Source: Desulfuromonadales bacterium | GTDB lineage: Bacteria > Desulfobacterota > Desulfuromonadia > Desulfuromonadales > BM103 | NCBI GenBank assembly: GCA_030145195.1 | Contig: JAQYVY010000031.1 | Location: 1-43,888 of the forward strand | Direction: 5' to 3' | DNA length: 43,888 nt | Shown: positions 33,731 through 42,877 of the stretch, piece by piece | Layout: each line of letters begins with the position of its first letter | How positions within the stretch are numbered: position 1 is the first letter of the stretch | Made by a program: the position numbers and the translations under genes | The notes under the pieces: model-generated | Databases searched by the model: none | The model's input: only the letters and a program-made list of their open reading frames with translations | Told to the model about the DNA's origin: nothing

Positions 33731-34828
33731 TCAATAGATCAGCAACATGACTGCATTCAGAACTTCATCAACCGTGATCTCGCGAAGACATTGCGTTCCG
33801 ATCGGACACGGTGGCGTGTACCCAAATTTTGTACAAGGCGAACAGGGAAGATTTTTATTAATAACGATATGGCTATCGCCGAAGGGTGCCCACTTCGCCG
33901 CGATTCCGGATCCGAACAAAGAAACCGTGGGCTTACCAAGCCCAACACCAACATGAAGGACGCCTGAGTCCCCACTCACCAGAAGCGCAGCCCGCTCAAC
34001 AATTGCCGCCGACTCAGCTAACGAAGTTTTACCAGCAAAGTTTGCCCCATTCAGCCCGTAAATAATCTCATTTCCAGCCGCATGGTCCTCCTGCCCACCA
34101 ACAACAACAACAGGAATATTTATCTCAGCAAGTCCGCGGGCTAAGGCCCGAAACTTCTCCCATCCCCAACGCCGCTCAGGAATACTCGCCCCAGGGAACA
34201 GGGCCACAAATCTGCCAGAAAGACATTCTGCCAAGCGTTTATCTATGGATTCACGCGCTGCATCAGGGACAGTCAGAAACTTTTTACTCTCCGTATTTAT
34301 TCCTGGATTAAGCACTGACAACAGCTTCAAAAAGCTCGCCACCTCATAGGTCTCATGGCTATATTCAACAGTGTGTGTAAAAAGTTTTTTTCGTTCGTTG
34401 GTTGCGTAACCAAGTTTGAACGGTGCCTTTACGAAACGTACGAACACAGCAGACAGCCTGTGCCACTGCTCCGTGTCGACAACAATATCGTAGTGAGCAG
34501 ACATGACAGCTAAAAAATCCGCAGGCCGGTCATAAGTGAACACTCGATTGACAACGGGTACAAGATCAAAAACTTTGGCATTACGTCTTTCCGCCAAGAC
34601 ATCTATGACAGCCTCAGGATAAAACTCCTGAAGCGCCTGAATTGCCGGGACCAAAAGAACCGCATCTCCAATCCCACCAGGACGGATGAACAAAACCCTC
34701 TTGCAGCCGTTGAAAGCAACCAGTTTCGGGCTGGGGAGAACGGCAGTCAAGAACCGGCCCAAAACAGCATCAAGATGCTTCAGGAGTTCAATCCGATTCA
34801 TTCGAGAAAGCCTCGTAAAATCAATCAA
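33731..34828 (-). CDS. Glycosyltransferase family 9 (heptosyltransferase-like)
   Basis: A 365-residue GT-B enzyme. Key stretches: RVLFIRPGGIGDAVLLVPAI near residues 44-63, FPGASIPERRWGWEKF near 208-223, SGDSGVLHVGVGLGKPTVSLFGS near 287-308 (sugar-nucleotide site) and the Cys-rich CSPCTKFGYTPPCPIGTQC near 330-348 seen in many deltaproteobacterial family members. These enzymes add heptose (or related sugars) to LPS core on the inner-membrane face. It overlaps the next gene by four bases (ATGA), so the two are co-translated. Confidence 0.9.
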   Translation of the reverse strand: MIDFTRLSRMNRIELLKHLDAVLGRFLTAVLPSPKLVAFNGCKRVLFIRPGGIGDAVLLVPAIQALQEFYPEAVIDVLAERRNAKVFDLVPVVNRVFTYDRPADFLAVMSAHYDIVVDTEQWHRLSAVFVRFVKAPFKLGYATNERKKLFTHTVEYSHETYEVASFLKLLSVLNPGINTESKKFLTVPDAARESIDKRLAECLSGRFVALFPGASIPERRWGWEKFRALARGLAEINIPVVVVGGQEDHAAGNEIIYGLNGANFAGKTSLAESAAIVERAALLVSGDSGVLHVGVGLGKPTVSLFGSGIAAKWAPFGDSHIVINKNLPCSPCTKFGYTPPCPIGTQCLREITVDEVLNAVMLLIY

Positions 34829-35514
34829 GCCTCTTTTTGCATCAAAAGAACCACAGACTCACCAGAGCCAACTGGCAAGAGCAATCGCCCCAGTAAAAAC
34901 TGAAAGACAGTCCCCCAGGCAAATCTGAGATAGTTGGTCCAAGCTGGCCAATGCCGACGATAAGGGAAATCCCAAAGACCATCCGTTCCTGTGTGCAGAA
35001 TCTGGAAACCACGCTGCGCAAAAAATATCTGCCATTCAGAAGCAGACTTCAAGTTAACATGAGTTGGGTCACGATATGCGCTCCAATCATCGCCCTTCAG
35101 TTCCCGCCCTCGCCCTCCGGCATCCGGCATCACACACAAAAGCCTTCCGTTTGACTTGAGGCTTTCATGTAACATCTTCAACACGTCGGTTAAGTCACCA
35201 TCGGCAATATGCTCAAACACATGCAAAGCCACAATCCCGCTGAACGTGTCTTTGGGCAAAGTGGACACCTCCGCATGAACAGAAAGGCCTGGCAACACAT
35301 CAACCAAGTGCTCACGACAATACTCCGACAATTCCAGCCCTGCAACCGTCATATGAGGTTGCAAACGACGCAACAAAAAACCGGTCCCACAGCCAAAATC
35401 AAGGACTGGACCCGGTGCAAGCCATCGTCGCACCAGACGAGCATAAAACCAGAGCGCAGGGCGATCTCCCTGCTGGCGGTTCCGCTCATAATATTGTGCA
35501 TCAAACTCTTTCAA
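34825..35514 (-). CDS. Class I SAM-dependent methyltransferase
   Basis: A 229-residue protein with SAM motif I VLDFGCGTGFLLRRL near residues 38-52, motif II-like AGLELSEYC near 60, and the VFEHI motif near 105 in LHVFEHIADG. The C-terminal quarter is hydrophobic (FAWGTVFQFLLGRLLLPVGS), perhaps a membrane-associated tail. The start is TTG 35514 with AGGG upstream. Coupled with the GT9 gene, it probably methylates a lipid-linked glycan or core sugar; the acceptor is unknown. Confidence 0.88.
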   Translation of the reverse strand: MKEFDAQYYERNRQQGDRPALWFYARLVRRWLAPGPVLDFGCGTGFLLRRLQPHMTVAGLELSEYCREHLVDVLPGLSVHAEVSTLPKDTFSGIVALHVFEHIADGDLTDVLKMLHESLKSNGRLLCVMPDAGGRGRELKGDDWSAYRDPTHVNLKSASEWQIFFAQRGFQILHTGTDGLWDFPYRRHWPAWTNYLRFAWGTVFQFLLGRLLLPVGSGESVVLLMQKEA

Positions 35515-35799
35515 GTCAGGCCCTAAGTTCCCAAACGATCAACTTGGTAGATACAACCTTTTACCCGGCGAGGATCTCTTCGGGGGACAAAACAGGATTC
35601 AAATCAGTATATAACTTTATGCCAGAGAGATAATAACTCTCGGAGTCAAAGACATTTAAGCAACTATGATATTTTTACTATATTGATTTAGCATTCCAAG
35701 GTTGGAGATCACAATCCCTGACAAAGGCGTCTATGCAACAAAACGGCAGAAGGAAACGAAGACAACATATCTTGGACTCTAGTCACACCCTTAATAGAA

Positions 35800-36507
35800 T
35801 TACAGAATTTTAACGGCAACTTCTTGGTAAAGACCCTTCCTTCTCCAGACAGCCATTCTATTTGATAGAGATTGATAGTCATCCATGTACTCATCTATCC
35901 CCATCACCTTCCCTCTTGTCCCTAACCATTCGAACTTATGATTCGTTTCTTGAATGAACTCGTAGAACGCAAGCATTTCGTTATTTTCGAATCCTTGATA
36001 ATGAAGAAGCTCATCAAATACTATAATGCAACCAGGCTGGATAAGATTCTTACATAGATCAAAAATATCTTTCGTTGATGAGTATATATCGCAATCAATA
36101 TGTATAAAATCGAATTTATTTGAGTTATTGTTTTCAACAAAAGCAGGGAGAGTATCGCAGTAATAACCTTTGACTAATTTTACATTTTCACTGACTTTAG
36201 GGAACTGACCATTAAGTGAAAATTCTTGATCCCAATCATTACGACCATCATCCGGGAACCCTGTAAACGAATCAAATCCATAAACTGTTCTGTCTTTTAA
36301 TGCAGACGACATCATGTTAATAGTACTGCCTTTCCACACCCCAAACTCAGCAATTAATCCATTTGTCGTTTTGTCCATATTTCTCAAACAATATCTAAGA
36401 GTGTCGTTTCTAGGCGACAAGGTATAATTCCAAAAAGGTATCTTCTTATCTCTTAACTTGGGCAGTTCATTCCGAAGAAAAGACAAGTACTCTTTATTGT
36501 CAATCAT
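35800..36507 (-). CDS. TylF/MycF-type O-methyltransferase
   Basis: A 235-residue protein of the family that methylates sugar hydroxyls in macrolides and surface glycans using SAM and Mg. Seen: LIAEFGVWKGSTINMMSS near residues 51-68, GFDSFTGFPDDGRNDW near 77-92, FDFIHIDCDIYSSTKDI near 131-147 (metal-binding Asp pair) and IIVFDELLHY near 159-168. The gene is visibly AT-richer than the core genes, as surface-glycan genes often are. It stands alone; the 285-base gap after it holds no gene that I can support. Confidence 0.88.
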   Translation of the reverse strand: MIDNKEYLSFLRNELPKLRDKKIPFWNYTLSPRNDTLRYCLRNMDKTTNGLIAEFGVWKGSTINMMSSALKDRTVYGFDSFTGFPDDGRNDWDQEFSLNGQFPKVSENVKLVKGYYCDTLPAFVENNNSNKFDFIHIDCDIYSSTKDIFDLCKNLIQPGCIIVFDELLHYQGFENNEMLAFYEFIQETNHKFEWLGTRGKVMGIDEYMDDYQSLSNRMAVWRRKGLYQEVAVKIL

Positions 36508-36648
36508 TTCAAATCCTTAATTTGAGTCGACTATCGAGCGGGGAGAAACACCTTTGCGAGATTTTTCATGTTTACAAATAAATTCAGGCTAAACTAAACA
36601 GCTTTAAATAAAGACTCTCCAAAGAGTTATCTTAAACGGTTGTCTAGT

Positions 36649-37353
36649 TTACGCCTGCAATCTTTTACTCGGTCGAACCGCAGTTGAAAGCAACATTATT
36701 TCTTGTGAGAAGCGTATAAGTTTACTACGTGGACGCAGAGAGCGAGGGGAGACAAGAGCCACGAAGGAACAAAAAGGCTTCAACCAGGGCAACGCCCACA
36801 AAAAAGGGAGCTGTCTAAACTTCGCCACGTTCACATCATCAAACCCATTAATCAGAAAGATGTCTTTTAGAGAATTTGAGGTGAATGGTGTCCTGTGGGT
36901 ATAATCCTCGTAAAATGTTTTATAAACAGCCTCCCAATCAGGGACCATAGTAATAACCAAGCCACCGGGTTTAAGCACTCGATAAATTTCCTGCACCAAC
37001 TTCTCTGGAAAGTAGAAATGCTCCAAAACCGACTTCGAAAAAACTACATCGAAAGAATGATCAGGATAAGGCAGTGGTTCACCTTCCAGATCTGACTGTA
37101 ATATTTCAGCTTCAGGACAGACACTTTCTGCTGAAGTGGACAGATCAACCCCATACCCATCAAGACCACACCTGATAAACCCCCTCAAAAAATCGCCACG
37201 CCCGCAACCCAAGTCCAAGAGCTTGCACCCCTTTGGTAACTTATAAGCAGAAGATAAGTAACGAGCCAATTTGTCTGGATATTGAGTAAACGGCCTTTCC
37301 TTTTCACTATAAACAACCGCTACATAGTCTCTAGGTGAATTTTCTTCAGACAT
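36649..37353 (-). CDS. Class I SAM-dependent methyltransferase
   Basis: A 234-residue protein from ATG 37353, with GGAG eight bases upstream; a GTG nine bases earlier is less well placed. Motif I is LLDLGCGRGDFLRGF near residues 44-58, with VFSKSVLEHFYFPEKL near 105-120 and the motif III region VLKPGGLVITMVPDW near 126-140. It resembles methyltransferases in polysaccharide clusters that methylate sugars or quinone-like small molecules. The acceptor cannot be named. Confidence 0.85.
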   Translation of the reverse strand: MSEENSPRDYVAVVYSEKERPFTQYPDKLARYLSSAYKLPKGCKLLDLGCGRGDFLRGFIRCGLDGYGVDLSTSAESVCPEAEILQSDLEGEPLPYPDHSFDVVFSKSVLEHFYFPEKLVQEIYRVLKPGGLVITMVPDWEAVYKTFYEDYTHRTPFTSNSLKDIFLINGFDDVNVAKFRQLPFLWALPWLKPFCSFVALVSPRSLRPRSKLIRFSQEIMLLSTAVRPSKRLQA

Positions 37354-37486
37354 TACAAACACTCCACTAAACTACTCGTCGCACCTTCATCATCAAGCTC
37401 TACGCATTCAATAATCAGCATGTTCGAATAAGATGTTATATGAAGCCCCCCACTTATCTGGCAGGACTATCCTTTTGCATGAATTG

Positions 37487-37927
37487 TTATTCTTTGAGTT
37501 CTTCGACTAACTCCAAAATCATGCCATCAGGATCATGACAGTAGAGGACTTTAACCTTTCCATCTGGAGACTTTTGTGGGGGGCTAATGACTGAATGCCC
37601 ACTTTCTATCAATTCAATATATAGGTGGTCTATATTATTGATCGTAAATGCAACGTGCGAACAACCAATCCTGTTCGATGATTGATTTTTGAGTGGCACT
37701 TTGTCAGGATGAGAATGGTATTGTAGTAGTTCAACAAGCCCACCTCCTGTTGTTTTAAGCTTCACCCATTCGAGAGTGACTCCTGAGATACCTACCACAG
37801 ATTCTATAAAAGGGCCTTTTTCAACAGATCTTTTCCATGGGATAAGCCCAAGTACTCCCACGTAAAACGCCAAAGATTTGTCAAGATTCCTGACCACAAG
37901 ACCAGTGTGCCGCAATGCAGTTACCAC
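37487..37927 (-). CDS. Glyoxalase/VOC-superfamily protein
   Basis: A 146-residue protein with two beta-alpha-beta-beta-beta units. Metal-type ligands appear at His8 (ALRHTGLVVRNLDKSLAFYV), Glu near 55 (TLEWVKLK), His near 91 (GCSHVAFTINNIDHLY) and Glu near 140 (MILELVEE). VOC proteins isomerise, epimerise or open small metabolites. The start GTG 37927 overlaps closely with the aminotransferase stop and has AGAGG upstream. In an otherwise sugar-biosynthetic run it may be an epimerase or isomerase; substrate unknown. Confidence 0.85.
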   Translation of the reverse strand: MVTALRHTGLVVRNLDKSLAFYVGVLGLIPWKRSVEKGPFIESVVGISGVTLEWVKLKTTGGGLVELLQYHSHPDKVPLKNQSSNRIGCSHVAFTINNIDHLYIELIESGHSVISPPQKSPDGKVKVLYCHDPDGMILELVEELKE

Positions 37928-37928
37928 A

Positions 37929-39308
37929 TTACCTCTCTATGCAATCCGCAATTGTCTCCTCAAACACCTGAAGTCCCTCACGGAGAGCATCTTCGTTAAT
38001 AACCAAAGGTGGTGCGAGCTTGATCGATTCACGTCCCGTATGGACGACAAGTAGTCCTCGCTGCATAAGGGTTTCACAAATAACATTACATAAATTCGAC
38101 AAAGGTTCCCCTTGCGCGGTGTTGAAATGAACCGCAGCAAGCAAACCTTTCCCTGAGACGAGGCTGATATGCTCTGGGAATCGCCTTTTTATTTTGTTTA
38201 GTTCTGCAATGAACATCTCGCCAAGCACCAAAGAGTTTTCGATAAGACCGTCATCAAGAAGTGCTTCCAGATTTGCCTTGCCCGCCGCACAAACCAATGG
38301 GTTGGCAGAATGAGTAGAACTCATCGAGCCAATGTCAGGAAGATCTAATAACTTTTTACCTCCGAGAACAATGGAAAGAGGCAAACTTGAGCTCGCCCCC
38401 TTACCACAACAGAGCAAGTCAGGTTCAACCCCATAATGCATGTAACCGAAGAGCTTACCGGTACGCCCAAAGCCAGCCTGCATTTCATCAAACGAAAGGA
38501 TTAAGTCGTATTTTCGAGCAAAAGCTTCCACTGCCTGAACAAACTCTGGAGGATAGAACAAGGCTCCCCACCCCTGGAACGTCTCCATCATGAAACCGCA
38601 AAGATCGGTTTCAGGGTTCAGCCCTTTTTCTTCAATGAGGTTGTTCATTGTTTTCTGAAAATACGTTGCCGGGTCTTTCATAGCGTCTTGTCGCCATGGA
38701 TAGGGAAATGGAAGATGATACATATTAGGATCTGCATAACCAATCCACTCTTTTTGTGCCTGATTGTATCCCATCATCTGGGCACCCATAGTGCGCCCAT
38801 GCCAGTTGCCCTCAAATGAAATAATGCCAGGCTTTACCTTTCCGTTTTTCCACCCATACATGCGCATTAACTTCAAGGCACATTCAGTCGCCTCTGTGCC
38901 TGCCGAAAGAAGAAAAGCTTTCTCAAACTGGGGAGACGTTTGCGCTATAAGGTATTTAATGTAATCAACACGTTCTTTCGAACAATAGGTGTAAGTGTGA
39001 AGGAGTGGTTTATCAATAACCTTATGCAGAGCTTCTCTGATACGTGGGTTGCCGTGTCCACTATTAGCAACAAAAATTGTACTGGTAAAATCAAGCCACA
39101 TATTCCCCCAGGCATCTTCCACCTGAAAGCCTTCAGCACGATCCCATACGACAGGCATCTGCCCATGCATAGAGATTGACTCATATCTGTGCATATCTTC
39201 TAGAAGAGATAGGGATTCAGGAACTGGCAATGGCGTCGTTATTCTTCGATATTTAGTATCAACCTTGGGAACGTTTACAGGTTTAGTATTAAAATTCCAG
39301 CCAGACAT
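37929..39308 (-). CDS. Class III PLP-dependent aminotransferase
   Basis: A 459-residue protein from ATG 39308 (AGGAG about 7 bases upstream). It has the class III layout: LLSAGTEATECALKLMRM near residues 125-142, GNWHGRTMGA near 158-167, SFDEMQAGFGRTGKLFGY near 258-275 and the PLP-lysine in LLCCGKGASSSLPLS near 286. Relatives include 4-aminobutyrate and glutamate-1-semialdehyde aminotransferases. Usual nonulosonic-acid clusters use DegT-type enzymes instead. Encoded between the CMP-sugar synthetase-like gene and the VOC gene, it may aminate an aldehyde or keto group of the same product. Confidence 0.9.
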   Translation of the reverse strand: MSGWNFNTKPVNVPKVDTKYRRITTPLPVPESLSLLEDMHRYESISMHGQMPVVWDRAEGFQVEDAWGNMWLDFTSTIFVANSGHGNPRIREALHKVIDKPLLHTYTYCSKERVDYIKYLIAQTSPQFEKAFLLSAGTEATECALKLMRMYGWKNGKVKPGIISFEGNWHGRTMGAQMMGYNQAQKEWIGYADPNMYHLPFPYPWRQDAMKDPATYFQKTMNNLIEEKGLNPETDLCGFMMETFQGWGALFYPPEFVQAVEAFARKYDLILSFDEMQAGFGRTGKLFGYMHYGVEPDLLCCGKGASSSLPLSIVLGGKKLLDLPDIGSMSSTHSANPLVCAAGKANLEALLDDGLIENSLVLGEMFIAELNKIKRRFPEHISLVSGKGLLAAVHFNTAQGEPLSNLCNVICETLMQRGLLVVHTGRESIKLAPPLVINEDALREGLQVFEETIADCIER

Positions 39309-39309
39309 A

Positions 39310-40053
39310 TCAGCTCTCCTGCACAAAATTTTCAATTAAATAGCGATACAGAGGACTCCCTTGTTTTTCCAACTGAAACTCCAAGGCTTCAAAATCCTCT
39401 AACGTGTCAACTTCTTTGCAAACAGGAGAGACAAAGCCCATGACTTTATCACCGTGAATTGTGTCTGAGGCGGCGACAAAAGAAACCCGCAGGACATCAA
39501 CATATCCATCAGGAATGTAGACCGTTGGAAACATTTGTCTCGGTTGGTTAAGCATATCCATATCGTCAGTCTGGATTCCCGTAAAAAAACCATTTTCCTT
39601 TAACAAGAACCACTTGAAAGGAGATTCTGAGCAAGGATGTGCCGAGCGTAATGATGTGGCGTTAGGGGTTTCAATAAACCTCTGGACTGCCTGGGAAATA
39701 ACAGAAGGATCTCTGAATGGTGTTGTCGGCCGCAAATGAACTAGAAAATCGGGTTCACTCCCGCTTTCCTGTGCAGAAAACCAGTCGAGAGCGTGGATAA
39801 CAAAATCCCGATCAGGGGACTGATCCTGAGATAACTCCACAGGCCGAATAAACGGGACTTCGGCCCCATATTTCTTTGCTATTGATGCAATTTCTTCTGA
39901 ATCTGTAGAGACGATTACCCTGTCAATGCCTAACGCCAACCTTGCAGCAACGATTGAGTAAGCGATAAGGGGAAAGCCCCCTATAAGGCGTATGTTTTTC
40001 CCAGGGACCCCCTTTGACCCTCCACGTGCGGGAATGATTGCATACGTTTTCAA
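39310..40053 (-). CDS. Acylneuraminate cytidylyltransferase-like (CMP-sugar synthetase)
   Basis: A 247-residue protein that by family activates a 2-keto sugar acid with CTP. The start is probably TTG 40053, reading MKTYAIIPARGGSKGVPGKN: AGGAG lies six bases before it but touches the in-frame ATG at 40059. Motifs are the CTP-binding IIPARGGSKGVPGKNIRLIG, DRVIVSTDSEEIASIAKKYG near 48-67 and FLVHLRPTTPFRDPSVI near 103-119. It is followed by the aminotransferase one base after its stop. The sugar it activates is not identifiable; NeuA, PseF, LegF and Kdo-type homologues share these motifs. Confidence 0.87.
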   Translation of the reverse strand: MKTYAIIPARGGSKGVPGKNIRLIGGFPLIAYSIVAARLALGIDRVIVSTDSEEIASIAKKYGAEVPFIRPVELSQDQSPDRDFVIHALDWFSAQESGSEPDFLVHLRPTTPFRDPSVISQAVQRFIETPNATSLRSAHPCSESPFKWFLLKENGFFTGIQTDDMDMLNQPRQMFPTVYIPDGYVDVLRVSFVAASDTIHGDKVMGFVSPVCKEVDTLEDFEALEFQLEKQGSPLYRYLIENFVQES

Positions 40054-40190
40054 AAGCATCTCCTTGCATCTTTCCCAAAGAATAGTCGTGGAGACTGAAA
40101 TTCTGTCGTCCACACTCAAAAGCCCTTAAGAAAATATTTCTTGTCATCTGTACAGTCTCAAAAAAAACACCACCACTCATTATTTATATA

Positions 40191-41036
40191 CTATGACTTC
40201 ACCCCAGGAATATGCGCACGCAAGCTTCTCGCCACCGCAGCTTCTTTTTCAATCATTCCCAAAGAGCCATCCCCCATTGCCTTCTCAATTTTTCTTACAG
40301 CACCAGTTAACATCATAAGCCCAGCTGGCTCGACGGAAGCGGCCTGGTCAGACCCATACATAGCGCGATCAAGAGTAATGTGCCTTTCTAGGGACGAAAC
40401 CCCTAGCGCTGCAGCAGCGTAAGAAATAGCCAAGCCGGACTCATGACCACTGTATCCAACATCGCATTTGTAACGATCACGCAGTGTCCGAATACAACTC
40501 AAGTTTGCGTCTTCATCAGCCATCGGATAGGTCGATACACAGTGCATAAGCTCAAAAGGACAATCGGCCTCTTTAAATATCTGCACAGCCAGGTCAATCT
40601 CGTCAGCAGAGGACATTCCTGTCGATATAAACGTATGCTTTTTTTCAGAAGCCACCTCTCGGAGGAAGTCTTCATAAACCAACAGAGCAGAAGCAACTTT
40701 ATTGTAATTGCAGTTAAACTGTCGTAAGAATTTTTGGCTCTCCATATCCCATGCAGAAGCAAACCATTCGATACCCTTCTCTTTGCAATAAGAATCGATC
40801 TCTTTAAATTCATCCAGACCAAATTCAAGTCCTTCCTTTTGCTCCCGCTGAGTGGTTCCCCAAGGGCTTTCGCGTGGTGAATCGAGCATTTCCTTTTTAT
40901 AAACTAAGTCAATAGTTCTCTTCTGGAACTTGACAGCATCCGCGCCAGCTATTTTGGCGACATCAATTAATTTTTTGGCAATGCCAATATCACCATTATG
41001 GTTAATTCCAATCTCAGCAATAATAAAAATAGACAT
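40191..41036 (-). CDS. NeuB/PseI-family sugar-acid synthase lacking a SAF domain
   Basis: A 281-residue TIM-barrel protein from ATG 41036 (AGGAG, spacing 5). The family condenses phosphoenolpyruvate with an amino sugar to a nine-carbon keto acid. Seen: IIAEIGINHNGDIGIAKKLI near residues 4-23, DAVKFQKR near 34, CVSTYP near 168, DVGYSGHESGLAISYAAAA near 188-206 and LERHITLDRAMYGSDQAASV near 213-232. Typical NeuB is about 340 residues with a C-terminal antifreeze-like SAF domain over the active site; that domain is absent here, and no free-standing one is encoded nearby. Substrate may therefore differ. Confidence 0.87.
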   Translation of the reverse strand: MSIFIIAEIGINHNGDIGIAKKLIDVAKIAGADAVKFQKRTIDLVYKKEMLDSPRESPWGTTQREQKEGLEFGLDEFKEIDSYCKEKGIEWFASAWDMESQKFLRQFNCNYNKVASALLVYEDFLREVASEKKHTFISTGMSSADEIDLAVQIFKEADCPFELMHCVSTYPMADEDANLSCIRTLRDRYKCDVGYSGHESGLAISYAAAALGVSSLERHITLDRAMYGSDQAASVEPAGLMMLTGAVRKIEKAMGDGSLGMIEKEAAVARSLRAHIPGVKS

Positions 41037-41065
41037 TTTATCTCCTTTAGGTACTCGCAAATCAG

Positions 41066-41929
41066 TTATTTAGTATCGTTATTAATCACGATGTTTTCGT
41101 CAAGCACCAGATTATTTTTTTCACTCACCCCGGCAGTTGGTACGCCCCAGAACTGGCAATAAGAACAAAGGGGAATATCTTTCCGGCGTCCCTGAATATG
41201 CAAATTCAGCCATTCTCTTCGCTTGGGACTGTTCCAAATAGATTCCAACGAATCGGTATTTGCGTCGCCGATCACACCCAGACCTTTAGGATCAAAGCGA
41301 ACACAGATAGAGACTTTTCCCTCCCGATTAATCGCTATATGATTCAAAAAATCAAGGCAAATCCCTATTTCAGGGATAGTCGGGTCTTTCTTGTAATTAA
41401 AGCTCCCCATTGGCGAATGAAGGGTCCGTTTTATTTTTAAATCGACGAGATTTTCATATCTTTTACTATCAACCTCACCGTTCAACCTGACATTGGTAAA
41501 GGGCTTTCGATCTCCCTTTATTGCAAGAAACTCTTTAAGAATCTCATATTGCTCATCGGCTTCCGGGTCAGCCTCTATAATAGAAATCGCAAGGGTATCC
41601 AACTTGCCGATTATCTCATCCGCTTTCTCAACCAGCAACTTACCATTGGAAACGAGATTAGTTATCTGACGGTCAAAAAGGTCAACGGCTTTTCCAAAGT
41701 GGGGATACATAAGCCCCTCGCCATTATTATGCAGTTGAACGACAATATCCGGTGGCAATTGTCGGGCAATTTTTTGGACAAGCTCAAAATTCATATCCCC
41801 ATATTTAAGAGCTAACTCAGGGGATTCCGCTTCAACTTTGCGTCGGCCGCACATCCAGCACTGTTTATTACATCGATTGGTTAGTTCAACATTTACGTTG
41901 GCTAAGCCATTGAATGCATATCGTTCCAT
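41066..41929 (-). CDS. Radical SAM protein with SPASM-like C-terminus
   Basis: A 287-residue protein from ATG 41929 (GAGG about six bases upstream). The radical SAM cluster motif is CNKQCWMC near residues 19-26 in ELTNRCNKQCWMCGRR. A glycine-rich strand and QLHNNGEGLMYPHF near 66-79 follow. The C-terminal part has scattered Cys (GICLDF, SICVRF, CSYCQFWG) resembling an auxiliary cluster. Such enzymes do radical chemistry on sugars, peptides or cofactors. Encoded just before the NeuB-like gene with a 29-base gap, it may modify the sugar or a carrier; the reaction is unknown. Confidence 0.85.
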   Translation of the reverse strand: MERYAFNGLANVNVELTNRCNKQCWMCGRRKVEAESPELALKYGDMNFELVQKIARQLPPDIVVQLHNNGEGLMYPHFGKAVDLFDRQITNLVSNGKLLVEKADEIIGKLDTLAISIIEADPEADEQYEILKEFLAIKGDRKPFTNVRLNGEVDSKRYENLVDLKIKRTLHSPMGSFNYKKDPTIPEIGICLDFLNHIAINREGKVSICVRFDPKGLGVIGDANTDSLESIWNSPKRREWLNLHIQGRRKDIPLCSYCQFWGVPTAGVSEKNNLVLDENIVINNDTK

Positions 41930-42017
41930 TCTTTCCCTCATTTATCCAGAAATCTCGATGGAGGCAGGTGCGACCCTAACGAGGGCGCAAACACACTAAA
42001 AGATGAGGCCCAATACT

Positions 42018-42737
42018 TTATTGTGCCTTCCTCAACCAATAGTTCAAACAGTAAAGACCATGTCCATAAGTCGTAAAAAGATTGCCAGCACCCTTTGAAC
42101 ATTTCTCAACAGTTAGCCCCTCTTGGACAAATATTTTTTCACAGATTGGCTCCGTTAGTATGAGGGGGTGCATCTGGTCAACCACATAGTGGATATCAAA
42201 TGATAGAAACGCTAGACCATCATCCTTGAGGTAGCTCTTGATGTTTTTAATGATGTGCTCGAAATCATAACAATGATCCAGTACGTTTATACTAATGACG
42301 AGGTCCGCCATGTTGACACATTCGTCAATACATTCTTCTGCCGGACTTGAGTAGACCTTATCGGCATCGGGAAGATCACACCAAGGTATTTCCTTAATGA
42401 AGCGATCTGCGAGGGGTTCTAATGCAATGATCTTTGCGTTAGTAAAATACTTTGATCTGAGTTTGCTCCCTGCTCCCAGGTCAAGAATCGTCTTCCCTTC
42501 GTATGCCTCTGCGGGGAAACCAAAACAACTAAACAATTTTCTAGTTTGATCCATGAAATCTGAGGTTTCTCTCCATTTGTCCTTCTGGTGCGCGATAAAT
42601 TCTCCCTCCTGCCCTTCTTCCTGCCATTCGTCCCTGTCATGTTTGGCTTTTGGAACGAGTCCCGTAAAAAAAACTATTGTTCTATACATCAAAGATTTTA
42701 TTTTTTTCAATATCTTCCATATCATTTTTCTAATCAC
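42018..42737 (-). CDS. Class I SAM-dependent methyltransferase
   Basis: A 239-residue protein with a basic, hydrophobic N-terminus (MIRKMIWKILKKIKSLMYRT, then VFFTGLV) that may associate with the membrane. SAM motif I is ILDLGAGSKLRSKYF near residues 84-98, with DLVISINVLDHCYDFEHI near 144-161 and LKDDGLAFLSFDIHYV near 169-184. The start is GTG 42737 with AGGAG six bases upstream. It is the first gene of the glycan run beside the IS3 element. The 140-base gap to the element holds no gene. Confidence 0.82.
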   Translation of the reverse strand: MIRKMIWKILKKIKSLMYRTIVFFTGLVPKAKHDRDEWQEEGQEGEFIAHQKDKWRETSDFMDQTRKLFSCFGFPAEAYEGKTILDLGAGSKLRSKYFTNAKIIALEPLADRFIKEIPWCDLPDADKVYSSPAEECIDECVNMADLVISINVLDHCYDFEHIIKNIKSYLKDDGLAFLSFDIHYVVDQMHPLILTEPICEKIFVQEGLTVEKCSKGAGNLFTTYGHGLYCLNYWLRKAQ

Positions 42738-42877
42738 TTTTATCTCCTATAGCTCTTGTGGAACAACAAACTAAAATACAAGTTAAAACACAAGCTAGCG
42801 TGCTTGACATCGCTCAGCAGACAATGACTTCTAAGTTGTGTTTCAAGTCCACAAGCTAATAGTTTTTAAGGTTGGTC

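Noticed and set aside
35624-35641. Hairpin with GAGAG/CTCTC arms as a terminator
   Set aside because: The stem is short and no T run follows on either strand.
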